Of a DNA stretch of 34,651 nt, positions 7,843-14,986 are shown one piece after another. How positions within the stretch are numbered: the first letter of the stretch is position 1; each line of letters begins with the position of its first letter. Both the position numbers and the translations under genes were made by a program. The notes under the pieces are model-generated. The model did not search any database. It worked only from the letters and a program-made list of their open reading frames with translations, and was not told the DNA's origin. Location: contig JAFZDT010000118.1 in assembly GCA_017561055.1 (NCBI GenBank), positions 1 to 34,651 of the forward strand. The letters run 5' to 3'. Source of the stretch: Erysipelotrichaceae bacterium (GTDB taxonomy: Bacteria; Bacillota_I; Bacilli_A; Erysipelotrichales; Erysipelotrichaceae).

Positions 7843-8388
7843 ATGAAATTTAACACAAAGACAATTGTTGGAATTGCAATTGGAGCTGCTTTATTTGGTG
7901 TGTTAATGGTTTACGGTGGTATCCGTGTTACAACTAATACATCTTTAACTAGTGCAATGGTTGTTACTGTTGTAGTAGGTGCTTTATTTGGTCCTATTCC
8001 TGCTGCTTTAGCTGCTGGTGTAGGTAACTGTATCGCTGACTTAATCGGTGGTTGGGGATTCTGGTTTGACTGGTCAATCGGAAACTTAGTATTAGGTTTA
8101 TTTGTTGGTTTATTACCTGTTTATGGTGCTAAAATTAACGAAGGTGTTTTCACAGTTAAACATGCAGTAATTTACTCTGTATTATGTATTTTAGGTAACA
8201 TCATTGGTTTCGGTCTTGTTACTCCAGTTTTAACAACAGTATTCTATTCAAGTGAATTAACAATTACTTGGATTCAAGCTTGGAGTGCTATCGTTTCTAA
8301 CGCTACAGTATTAATCGTAGTTGGTGTTCCAGTATTATTTGCATTAGCAAAACGTAACGCTCGTGGTACAAATTTAACTAAAGAATAA
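7843..8388 (+). CDS. ECF transporter S component, UPF0397 type
   Basis: A 181-residue membrane protein with about five to six helices. The opening KFNTKTIVGIAIGAALFGVL and the GALFGPIPAALAAGVGN / WGFWFDWSIGNLVLGLFVGL segments match the UPF0397 (ECF-ribofla_trS) family of substrate-binding S components. The start is the ATG at 7843, after GGGAGGA; a TTG two codons upstream lies too close to that site. Its stop overlaps the ATPase start by one base, so the two are translationally coupled. In this family the S protein selects the substrate. UPF0397 members have been annotated as riboflavin-related, but the substrate here is unknown and the neighbours suggest something linked to peptides or S-adenosyl compounds (inference). 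Confidence 0.85.
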   Translation: MKFNTKTIVGIAIGAALFGVLMVYGGIRVTTNTSLTSAMVVTVVVGALFGPIPAALAAGVGNCIADLIGGWGFWFDWSIGNLVLGLFVGLLPVYGAKINEGVFTVKHAVIYSVLCILGNIIGFGLVTPVLTTVFYSSELTITWIQAWSAIVSNATVLIVVGVPVLFALAKRNARGTNLTKE

Positions 8389-10082
8389 TGACTGCGGTCA
8401 TTGAATTTAAAGATTTTTCATTCCGCTATCAGTCTCAACAAGAGCCTACTTTGCATGATATCAATTTAACGATTCATCAAGGTGAAAAGGTTTTGATTTT
8501 GGGACCTAGCGGAAGTGGGAAGTCCACTTTAGGGTGCTGTATCAATGGCTTAATTCCATTTTCATATAATGGAGAAATTAAAGGATCTTGTAAAGTTGTT
8601 GGTATTGAGACTAAAAATGCCAACATTTTTACTATTTCGCAACATGTAGGTACAGTACAACAAGATACAGATGCTCAATTTGTTGGGTTATCTGTTGGTG
8701 AAGATATTGCCTTTTCATTGGAAAATAATGCAACACCACGAGACATTATGCTTGAAAAGGTAGATGCAGCAGCGAAAACTGTAGATATGTCTGACTTCTT
8801 AATGAATGTACCATTTAATCTTTCTGGTGGTCAAAAACAGAAGGTAGCTTTAGGTGGTATTTTACATGATGAAGAAGAAATTTTATTGTTCGATGAACCT
8901 TTGGCGGCGTTAGACCCAGCTATGGGGATGACGGCTGTTGATTTGATTGATAAAATTCATAAAAATCAAAATAAAACAATTATTATTATTGAACATCGTT
9001 TAGAAGATGTTTTATATCGTAAAGTTGATCGTATCATTTTAATGAATGAAGGTCGTATTGCGATGGATACTACTCCTGATGAATTATTACGTAGTAATTT
9101 ATTGAAGGAAAGTGGTATTCGTGAACCTCTCTATATTTCTGCATTAAAAAATGCTGGAGTTGTTTTTGATGCGGATGAACATTTAGATAGTGTTGATGAA
9201 TTGGATATTGAAAAGTATCGTCCATTTGTGGAAAAGCATTTTGAAAAATTAAATACGAATCGTGTACTTGAAAAAGGTGAAGAATTGATTCGTGTGAAGG
9301 ATGTGGATTTTTATTATGGTTCACGTCAAGTATTGAAGAATGTATCGTTTACGATTCATAAGGGTGAACGTATTTCAATTATTGGTAAAAATGGTGCTGG
9401 TAAAACAACGATTGCTCGTTTGTTGTGTGGTATTGTTCGTCCTAAGAATGGTGAAGTGTATATTAAAGGTCAAAACTATTTGCATTTATCAATTCGTGAA
9501 ATTGGTCGTTTGATTGGGTATGTTATGCAAAATCCAAATCAAATGTTGGTTAAAGATATGATTCGTGATGAAATTGCTTTAGCTCTTACTTTAAATGAGT
9601 ATGATCAAGCATTTATTGATGAGAGAGTTGAATTAACATTACGTATGACTGGTTTGTATGAAATGCGTAATTGGCCAGTTTCTGTATTGAGTTATGGTCA
9701 ACGTAAGCGTGTTACGATTGCCTCTATTTTGGCTTTACAACCAGATGTCATTATTTTAGATGAACCTACTGCTGGTCAGGATTATCATCACTATACAGAA
9801 ATCATGAAGTTTATTGAGGATATCAATAAAAATTATGATGTTACAATTTTATTTATTACGCATGATATGCACTTAGCGATTGAGTATACAGATCGTTCAA
9901 TTGTATTTGCGGATGGTGAATGTATTGCGGATGATTTAGTGTATAAAGTATTGTCAAATGATGAAGTTATTTCTAGAGCAAACTTAAAACACACATCATT
10001 GGTGCATATTGCAAATCGTTTGGGTATTGATCCTGAGGAGTATATTCATCACTTTATTGAAATTGAAAGAGGGGTGTTATAG
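8388..10082 (+). CDS. ECF transporter fused double ATPase (EcfA1-EcfA2 in one chain)
   Basis: A 564-residue protein with two complete ABC ATPase domains. The first has GPSGSGKST at 39-47, LSGGQKQK and FDEPLAALDP. The second has GKNGAGKTT at 333-341, LSYGQRKR from 434 and ILDEPTAGQD. A linker of about 60 acidic residues joins them. Such fused energising subunits power S/T ECF complexes (YkoD-like). The second signature, LSYGQ instead of LSGGQ, is a usual variant in ECF ATPases. The start ATG shares its A with the S-component stop; the T component begins two bases after this stop. It acts at the inner face of the membrane. Confidence 0.93.
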   Translation: MTAVIEFKDFSFRYQSQQEPTLHDINLTIHQGEKVLILGPSGSGKSTLGCCINGLIPFSYNGEIKGSCKVVGIETKNANIFTISQHVGTVQQDTDAQFVGLSVGEDIAFSLENNATPRDIMLEKVDAAAKTVDMSDFLMNVPFNLSGGQKQKVALGGILHDEEEILLFDEPLAALDPAMGMTAVDLIDKIHKNQNKTIIIIEHRLEDVLYRKVDRIILMNEGRIAMDTTPDELLRSNLLKESGIREPLYISALKNAGVVFDADEHLDSVDELDIEKYRPFVEKHFEKLNTNRVLEKGEELIRVKDVDFYYGSRQVLKNVSFTIHKGERISIIGKNGAGKTTIARLLCGIVRPKNGEVYIKGQNYLHLSIREIGRLIGYVMQNPNQMLVKDMIRDEIALALTLNEYDQAFIDERVELTLRMTGLYEMRNWPVSVLSYGQRKRVTIASILALQPDVIILDEPTAGQDYHHYTEIMKFIEDINKNYDVTILFITHDMHLAIEYTDRSIVFADGECIADDLVYKVLSNDEVISRANLKHTSLVHIANRLGIDPEEYIHHFIEIERGVL

Positions 10083-10084
10083 TT

Positions 10085-10936
10085 ATGGATGAAAGATTGT
10101 TTATCAATTTGATTCCTGGTAATACTTTTCTAGATAAATTGCAAGGGAAGACAAAAGTACGTATTTTCTTAATTTGTATTGTGGCTTTAATTGCGACTTG
10201 GGATATGCGTGTGATTTTGCCTTTTGCATTATTAAGTATTGTAGGATTAATTTCTATTAAACCAAATTGGAAAAAGATGTGGGGAGTATTTGCATTTGTA
10301 ATTGCAATGAACTTGTTTAACTTGTTCTTGTTATATATTATTACTCCTGATTATGGTTTGAATGTTTGTGGCGCTTCTACAGTGTTATTTAAGTTTACTG
10401 ATTTTTATGTGGTTACTGCAGAAACATTGTGGTATTTCTTAGTACGTTTTACAAAGTTAATGGGGTCATTTATTGTGTCATTGACATTTATTCAATGTAT
10501 TACACCAAGTGAAATGGCTGCTGGTTTAAATTCTGTTGGTGTTCCATATAAGATTTGTACAATTTTCTCTTTAGCGTTCCGTTATATTCCTGATATTACG
10601 AAGGATTTTAATAATATCAAGATTTCTATGCAAGCTAGAGGTATGGAATTGGATCCTAAGAAGACAAGTTTGTGGGAACGTTTAAAACAAAATGTCATTA
10701 TTTTGGTTCCGTTAATCATTACTTCTTTTGATAGAGTTGGTAATATTGCCAATGCGATGGATTTACGTGGGTATGGTAAAGGTAAGTCTCGTACATATTA
10801 TTCTGAGCATGAAGAAACAAGTAATGATAAGAAGATGAAGTATTTCTATATGTTCTTATTGGCGGTTACAGTTGCGGTTATTGTATTGCGTATTGTGATG
10901 CCTGGGGAATTTGAGGTATGGACTCCATGGATTTAG
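10085..10936 (+). CDS. ECF transporter T component (EcfT)
   Basis: A 283-residue membrane protein of the CbiQ/EcfT family. Helices cluster in residues 25-125 and at the C-terminus, with a long cytoplasmic coupling region between. The two coupling motifs are visible: MQARGMELD near residue 180 and MDLRGYGKG near 228, matching the Ala-Arg-Gly and x-Arg-Gly helices that dock into the ATPase grooves. It completes a full, dedicated transporter with the two preceding genes. Its end overlaps the following M20 peptidase gene by up to 19 bases, so all belong to one transcript. Confidence 0.92.
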   Translation: MDERLFINLIPGNTFLDKLQGKTKVRIFLICIVALIATWDMRVILPFALLSIVGLISIKPNWKKMWGVFAFVIAMNLFNLFLLYIITPDYGLNVCGASTVLFKFTDFYVVTAETLWYFLVRFTKLMGSFIVSLTFIQCITPSEMAAGLNSVGVPYKICTIFSLAFRYIPDITKDFNNIKISMQARGMELDPKKTSLWERLKQNVIILVPLIITSFDRVGNIANAMDLRGYGKGKSRTYYSEHEETSNDKKMKYFYMFLLAVTVAVIVLRIVMPGEFEVWTPWI

Positions 10937-12270
10937 TGGATTATAAAAAAGTATTTGAAGATTCATTGGATGGTTTAGTGAAGTTATTGCAGATTCCTTC
11001 TGTATATGATGAGCGTACTGTTTGTGAATCGATGCCATATGGGCAAGGTGTTTATGATGCTTTGTGTTATATGAAAGAAATAGCTCTTAAAGATGGATTT
11101 GATGTAGTTGAATATGATAATCATGCGATTGCGATTCGTTATAGACAATCATCTAAACGAGTGGATATTGTGTCACATTTGGATGTAGTAGAACCTGGTA
11201 ATAATTGGTCATATGATCCGTTTGCGGCAACCATTGAAGATGGTAAGATGTATGCTAGGGGAACTCAAGATATGAAAACAAGTGCTTGGCTTTCCTATTT
11301 AGCATTAAAATTAATGAGAGATTTGCATCCTGAGATTGATTGTGAAGTTCGTATCGTTTTAGGATGTGATGAAGAACGTACAATGAATGATATGCGCTAT
11401 TATGTAGAAAAAGCGGGCAAGCCTGATTTTGCTTTTACGCCTGATGGATATTTCCCAATGGGTATTGGTGAAAAAGGTGCTTTGATGTGGCGTTTAAAAG
11501 GTGAGTATCGTGGACTAGTTGAAAAATTGGTTGGTGGTGTTCAATGTAATGTAATTGCGCCTAGTGCATATGCGATTGTTAGTGATTGTAGCTATCAAGA
11601 AAGAATTGAAAAATATTTAGTTGATAGTGGTATTCAAGGTGAAGTAAAAGTAGAAAATGATAAGTTGCGTATTGATGTAGTGGGTAAAGCTGCGCATTGT
11701 TCTAGACCGGATGATGGTCATAATGCGACTTGTGATTTGTTAGAAGTGTTGGGATATTGCTTAGAAGATGAGTGGTTCCAACAAATGGCTTCTTGTTTCT
11801 ATAGTCCATATGGTTTGGGTTGTGATTTGGATGTGGAAATTGAACCAATGGGCAAATTGACAATGAATTTAGGTGTATTACGTATTGAAGATGGTATGGT
11901 ATATGGTGAAGTAGATTCTCGTTATCCTTATGGCATTACATCTAAAGAGTTAACCAATCGTTTGCAAGCTTCTTGTCCATGTTTGATTTCATTGGATTAT
12001 GATGATATTCCAACATTATGTCAAATGGATGATCCATATGTGCAAGCGATGTTAAAAACCTATCGTGATTTGACGCAGGATATGAGTGAACCGATGATTT
12101 CTGGTGGTGTTTCTTATAGTAAAGTATTTGAACATTGCGTATCATTTGGATTGGGTAGAAAAGGTGAGCCGATGTTGGCGCATCAAGCCAATGAGTATAT
12201 TGAATTGGAAAAGATTCCAATGTATTTACAAATTTATTATGAGACAATCTTAGCGATTGCGAAAGTGTAG
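10918..12270 (+). CDS. M20-family metallopeptidase (Sapep/PepV-like dipeptidase)
   Basis: A 450-residue two-domain zinc or manganese peptidase. Metal and catalytic residues appear in order: SHLDVV (H87, D89), GTQDMK (D118), CDEE (D151, E152-E153), PDGYFP, and HQANEY near the C-terminus. The inserted dimerisation/lid domain contains GKAAHCSRPDDGHNAT, which is typical of the M20 family. Length and the long lid suggest the PepV/Sapep dipeptidases rather than ArgE or DapE. The ATG at 10918 has GGGGA about eight bases upstream; the ATG at 10927 is an alternative with GAGG ten bases upstream. Its position after the transporter genes suggests it cleaves the imported compound (inference). Confidence 0.85.
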   Translation: MDSMDLVDYKKVFEDSLDGLVKLLQIPSVYDERTVCESMPYGQGVYDALCYMKEIALKDGFDVVEYDNHAIAIRYRQSSKRVDIVSHLDVVEPGNNWSYDPFAATIEDGKMYARGTQDMKTSAWLSYLALKLMRDLHPEIDCEVRIVLGCDEERTMNDMRYYVEKAGKPDFAFTPDGYFPMGIGEKGALMWRLKGEYRGLVEKLVGGVQCNVIAPSAYAIVSDCSYQERIEKYLVDSGIQGEVKVENDKLRIDVVGKAAHCSRPDDGHNATCDLLEVLGYCLEDEWFQQMASCFYSPYGLGCDLDVEIEPMGKLTMNLGVLRIEDGMVYGEVDSRYPYGITSKELTNRLQASCPCLISLDYDDIPTLCQMDDPYVQAMLKTYRDLTQDMSEPMISGGVSYSKVFEHCVSFGLGRKGEPMLAHQANEYIELEKIPMYLQIYYETILAIAKV

Positions 12271-12282
12271 GGGGAAATTAGT

Positions 12283-13134
12283 ATGAAACCTTTTGTTGTT
12301 ATTCAAACAGACTTTTCATTAACTTGGAGTGCTGTAAGCTCTATGAAGGGTGTAATGAAAATTGTAGATCCAACATTACAAATTGAGGATATTACACATG
12401 ATATTAAGAACTTTAGTCCATGGGAAGCGAGTATGTCTTTAAATACAGTTGAACCATATTGGCCTAAAGGAACAGTTTTTGTATCTGTTGTAGATCCAGG
12501 TGTTGGTACAAGTCGTAAGGCTAGTGTTGCTTTATTGGAAAATGGAAATTATGTGGTTACACCAGATAATGGTGCGTTAACACATTTATTGCATCGTGTA
12601 GGTGTTAAGGAAATTCGTGAAATTGATGAAACTGTGAATCGTTTTAAAGCGCAAGAAGAAGTTTCAGTATTCCATGGGCGTGATTTATTTGGATATTGTG
12701 CTGCGAAATTAGCGGCTGGCTTGATTACTTTTGAAGAAGTTGGTCCTGCTTATCCAGTAAGTGATATTGTAGAGTGTGAAGAATATTATATTAAACCTGT
12801 ATTAGGTGATTGCCATGCGCAAGGGTTTATTCAATCTGGTTTAAAACACTTCGGTGGTGTGCAAATGAATATTACAAACGAAGAATGGAAGAAATGTGGT
12901 TTCCAATTGGGTGATACAGTTGCGATTCGTATTACGCATGATGGAGAAGGTGTTTTCCATGAAAATGTTTTATATCATGAATCTTTTGGTTATGTTAAGA
13001 AAGGGGATCCAATTCTTTATTGTGGAAGTAGTCAATACTTATGCTTAGACTGTAATATGGATAATTTTATGGCTGTTTATGGTATTGATAGTGGTAAAGA
13101 ATGGGAAATTGAATTTACTAAAGTAGGTAGATAA
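12283..13134 (+). CDS. SAM hydrolase / SAM hydroxide adenosyltransferase family (DUF62), paralogue A
   Basis: A 283-residue protein of the DUF62 family, whose characterised members split S-adenosylmethionine into adenosine and methionine using a water held by an Asp-Arg-His triad. All three are here: D71 (VVDPGVG), R78 (SRK) and H131 (FHGRD). The Thr-Pro-Asp-Asn-Gly motif TPDNG is at 93-97. The N-terminal motif is unusual: TDFSLTWSAV replaces the TDFGLVDGAV seen in paralogue B, so the conserved Gly and Asp-Gly of that loop are gone. It begins 12 bases after the peptidase gene and ends two bases before paralogue B. Full length, so not obviously decayed; changed substrate or a hetero-oligomer is possible. 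Confidence 0.88.
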   Translation: MKPFVVIQTDFSLTWSAVSSMKGVMKIVDPTLQIEDITHDIKNFSPWEASMSLNTVEPYWPKGTVFVSVVDPGVGTSRKASVALLENGNYVVTPDNGALTHLLHRVGVKEIREIDETVNRFKAQEEVSVFHGRDLFGYCAAKLAAGLITFEEVGPAYPVSDIVECEEYYIKPVLGDCHAQGFIQSGLKHFGGVQMNITNEEWKKCGFQLGDTVAIRITHDGEGVFHENVLYHESFGYVKKGDPILYCGSSQYLCLDCNMDNFMAVYGIDSGKEWEIEFTKVGR

Positions 13135-13135
13135 T

Positions 13136-13978
13136 ATGACTAAGTTATTAGTGTTTCAAAGTGATTTTGGATTAGTTGATGGTGCTGTAGCGGCTATGTA
13201 TGGTGTAGCACTAGGTGTTGATACAGATATTAAAGTTTATGATTTAACTCATAATATTCCACCATTTAACATTTGGGAAGCTTCTTATCGTTTGATTCAA
13301 ACTGTGCCTTATTGGCCTGAAGGATCTGTGTTTGTATCTGTAGTAGACCCAGGTGTTGGTTCTAGTCGTAAAAGTGTGGTTGCCAAAACAAAGCAAGGAC
13401 AGTATATCGTGTCTCCAGATAATGGTACATTAACACATGTAAAACGTTTGATTGGAATTGAAGAAGTTCGTGAAATTGATGAAGCGAAATGTCGTAGAGA
13501 GAATTCTGAGAATTCATACACATTCCATGGGCGTGATGTTTATGCGTATACTGGAGCGCAATTAGCTAGTGGTAAGTTATCTTTTGAAGAAGTTGGTCAC
13601 TTATTACCAGTTGAAGATGTTGTAGAATTTGATGATATTTCAGCTACTTTAGAAGATGGTGTAATTAAAGGTTCTATTGATATTCTTGATGTTCGTTTTG
13701 GTAGTTTGTGGACGAATATTTCTAGAGCGATGTTTGAAGAATTACATATTCAACCACGTGATTTGGTGGAATTGTCTATTTATAATGGTTCTGTTCGTAT
13801 TTATCAAAATCGTGTAACTTATGGTAATACGTTTGCGGATGTTAATGTTGGGGAAATTATTTGTTATGTGAATTCTATGGATCATATGGCAATTGCGATT
13901 AACCAAGGTAACTTTGCGAAAGCGTATAATGTGGGAACACAACAACCATGGCGAATTGAATTTAGAAAAGTAAATTAA
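13136..13978 (+). CDS. SAM hydrolase / SAM hydroxide adenosyltransferase family (DUF62), paralogue B
   Basis: A 280-residue DUF62 enzyme with the canonical N-terminal motif SDFGLVDGAVAAMYGV, the triad D71, R78 and H131 at exactly the same residue numbers as paralogue A, and SPDNG at 93-97. It is expected to cleave S-adenosylmethionine or a related adenosyl compound in the cytoplasm, releasing adenosine and methionine. It starts one base after the TAG stop of paralogue A (TAGATAATATG context), so it is co-translated. A terminator follows directly. Of the two paralogues this is the one I expect to be catalytically standard. Confidence 0.9.
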   Translation: MTKLLVFQSDFGLVDGAVAAMYGVALGVDTDIKVYDLTHNIPPFNIWEASYRLIQTVPYWPEGSVFVSVVDPGVGSSRKSVVAKTKQGQYIVSPDNGTLTHVKRLIGIEEVREIDEAKCRRENSENSYTFHGRDVYAYTGAQLASGKLSFEEVGHLLPVEDVVEFDDISATLEDGVIKGSIDILDVRFGSLWTNISRAMFEELHIQPRDLVELSIYNGSVRIYQNRVTYGNTFADVNVGEIICYVNSMDHMAIAINQGNFAKAYNVGTQQPWRIEFRKVN

Positions 13979-13995
13979 CAAGAGTTGTGAAAATG

Positions 13996-14036
13996 AAAAA
14001 GATATGCTATTTTGATGATGGTATATCTTTTTATTT
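13996..14036 (+). terminator. Terminator of the ECF operon, just before deoR-like gene
   Basis: AAAAAGATATGC pairs with GTATATCTTTTT (one G-T pair) around a 13-base loop and is followed by a T-rich tail. It ends at the ribosome site of the next gene, so the regulator is expressed by read-through or from a promoter not recognised here. Confidence 0.75.
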
Positions 14037-14046
14037 TGGAGGAGTT

Positions 14047-14814
14047 ATGCAAAGTGTTGAACGCAGAATGAAAATATTTGAAATTCTTAAAGAGAAAAAA
14101 GTAATTCAAGTTGTAGATTTGGCGAGTGTATTTCATGTTTCGAATATGACGATTCGTAGAGACTTAGCGAAATTAGAAGAACAAGGTGTTTTAACTACGC
14201 ATTATGGTGGCGCTACATTGAATGAAGGTGTTTCTAGTGAACCTTCGTTTCAATTGAAGAGTGGACAATCACAAAAGTACAAAGAAATGATTGCGAAGGA
14301 AGCGGCTTTTTTGGTGAATGATGGTGATTCTATTTTTGTGGATTGTGGAACGACAACGATGGAGTTAGTGAAATATCTTCAAAACAAAAAGATTACGATT
14401 GTTACAAACTCTTGGAGAGTTTTATCGGAAATTAAGGATTTTTCTAAAATAAAAGTGATTATGGCACCTGGTGAATATGATGTAATTAGTGAAGGTGTAT
14501 TGAGTAGTTCTACAATTTCTTTTATCCAACAATATCGTGTGGATAAAGCGTTTATTTCGACACAAGGGGTTGATGAACATTTTGATGTTTGTGTACCTAT
14601 GGATTATGATGCGCAAGTCAAAAGAAGTATTATGAATTGTGCGAAACATGCGATTCTTTTAGTCGATCATACAAAGTTTAATCAAAGTTATTTTGCGAAA
14701 CATGGAAACTTAAAGGATTTTGATGTGGTGATTACGGATTGTGGTATGGATGATGCAACGTTTAATCAAATAAAGAATTGTGGTATTTCAATTGTTAAAG
14801 CAAATAGGGAGTAA
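14047..14814 (+). CDS. DeoR-family transcriptional regulator
   Basis: A 255-residue repressor. The N-terminal winged helix reads RRMKIFEILKEKKVIQVVDL and then VSNMTIRRDLAKLEEQG, the DeoR signature helix. The C-terminal DeoRC sugar-phosphate-type sensor domain contains FVDCGTTTMELVKYL and IVTNS. Members normally sense a phosphorylated sugar or related metabolite. I place the start at the ATG at 14047, with GGAGGAG three to nine bases upstream; the open frame extends upstream only through the preceding terminator hairpin. It lies directly before the glycyl radical enzyme gene, with candidate operators in between, so it probably controls that operon (inference). Confidence 0.9.
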   Translation: MQSVERRMKIFEILKEKKVIQVVDLASVFHVSNMTIRRDLAKLEEQGVLTTHYGGATLNEGVSSEPSFQLKSGQSQKYKEMIAKEAAFLVNDGDSIFVDCGTTTMELVKYLQNKKITIVTNSWRVLSEIKDFSKIKVIMAPGEYDVISEGVLSSSTISFIQQYRVDKAFISTQGVDEHFDVCVPMDYDAQVKRSIMNCAKHAILLVDHTKFNQSYFAKHGNLKDFDVVITDCGMDDATFNQIKNCGISIVKANRE

Positions 14815-14827
14815 TCCCTATTTTTTT
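14802..14827 (+). terminator. Intrinsic terminator of the DeoR-family gene
   Basis: AAATAGGGA pairs with TCCCTATTT around GTAA and continues into a run of T. The stop codon lies in the loop. Confidence 0.85.
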
Positions 14828-14839
14828 GATTATAAAAGA

Positions 14840-14920
14840 ACATGAACGAACATATTCAAATGATTATTTATAAGAGATTGTTGATTAATTTGTAAAAATG
14901 ATGTTCATTTGTTTTGAATA
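14840..14920. promoter_or_regulatory. Candidate DeoR-type operators before the glycyl radical enzyme
   Basis: Two related AT-rich sites face each other: one at 14840-14863 (ACATGAACGAACATATTC and following) and one at 14899-14920 (TGATGTTCATTTGTTTTG and following). They share inverted CAAATGA / TCATTTG and GAACAT / ATGTTC words. Repeated TTCATTTG-like words are common in DeoR-family operators. They lie just upstream of the promoter. Confidence 0.35.
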
Positions 14921-14938
14921 ACACAGACAATTGTTGTT

Positions 14939-14967
14939 TTGAAATGACGAAATGTTTACAATAAAAT
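14939..14967 (+). promoter_or_regulatory. Promoter of the glycyl radical enzyme operon
   Basis: TTGAAA (14939-14944) and TAAAAT (14962-14967) are 17 bases apart. The start codon follows 20 bases after the -10, with GGAGG between. Confidence 0.6.
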
Positions 14968-14986
14968 TGTAATTGGAGGTAATTGT

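Noticed and set aside
13987-14046. Longer N-terminus for the DeoR-family protein
   Set aside because: The extra 20 codons are the terminator hairpin; the GGAGGAG and the usual DeoR start support 14047.
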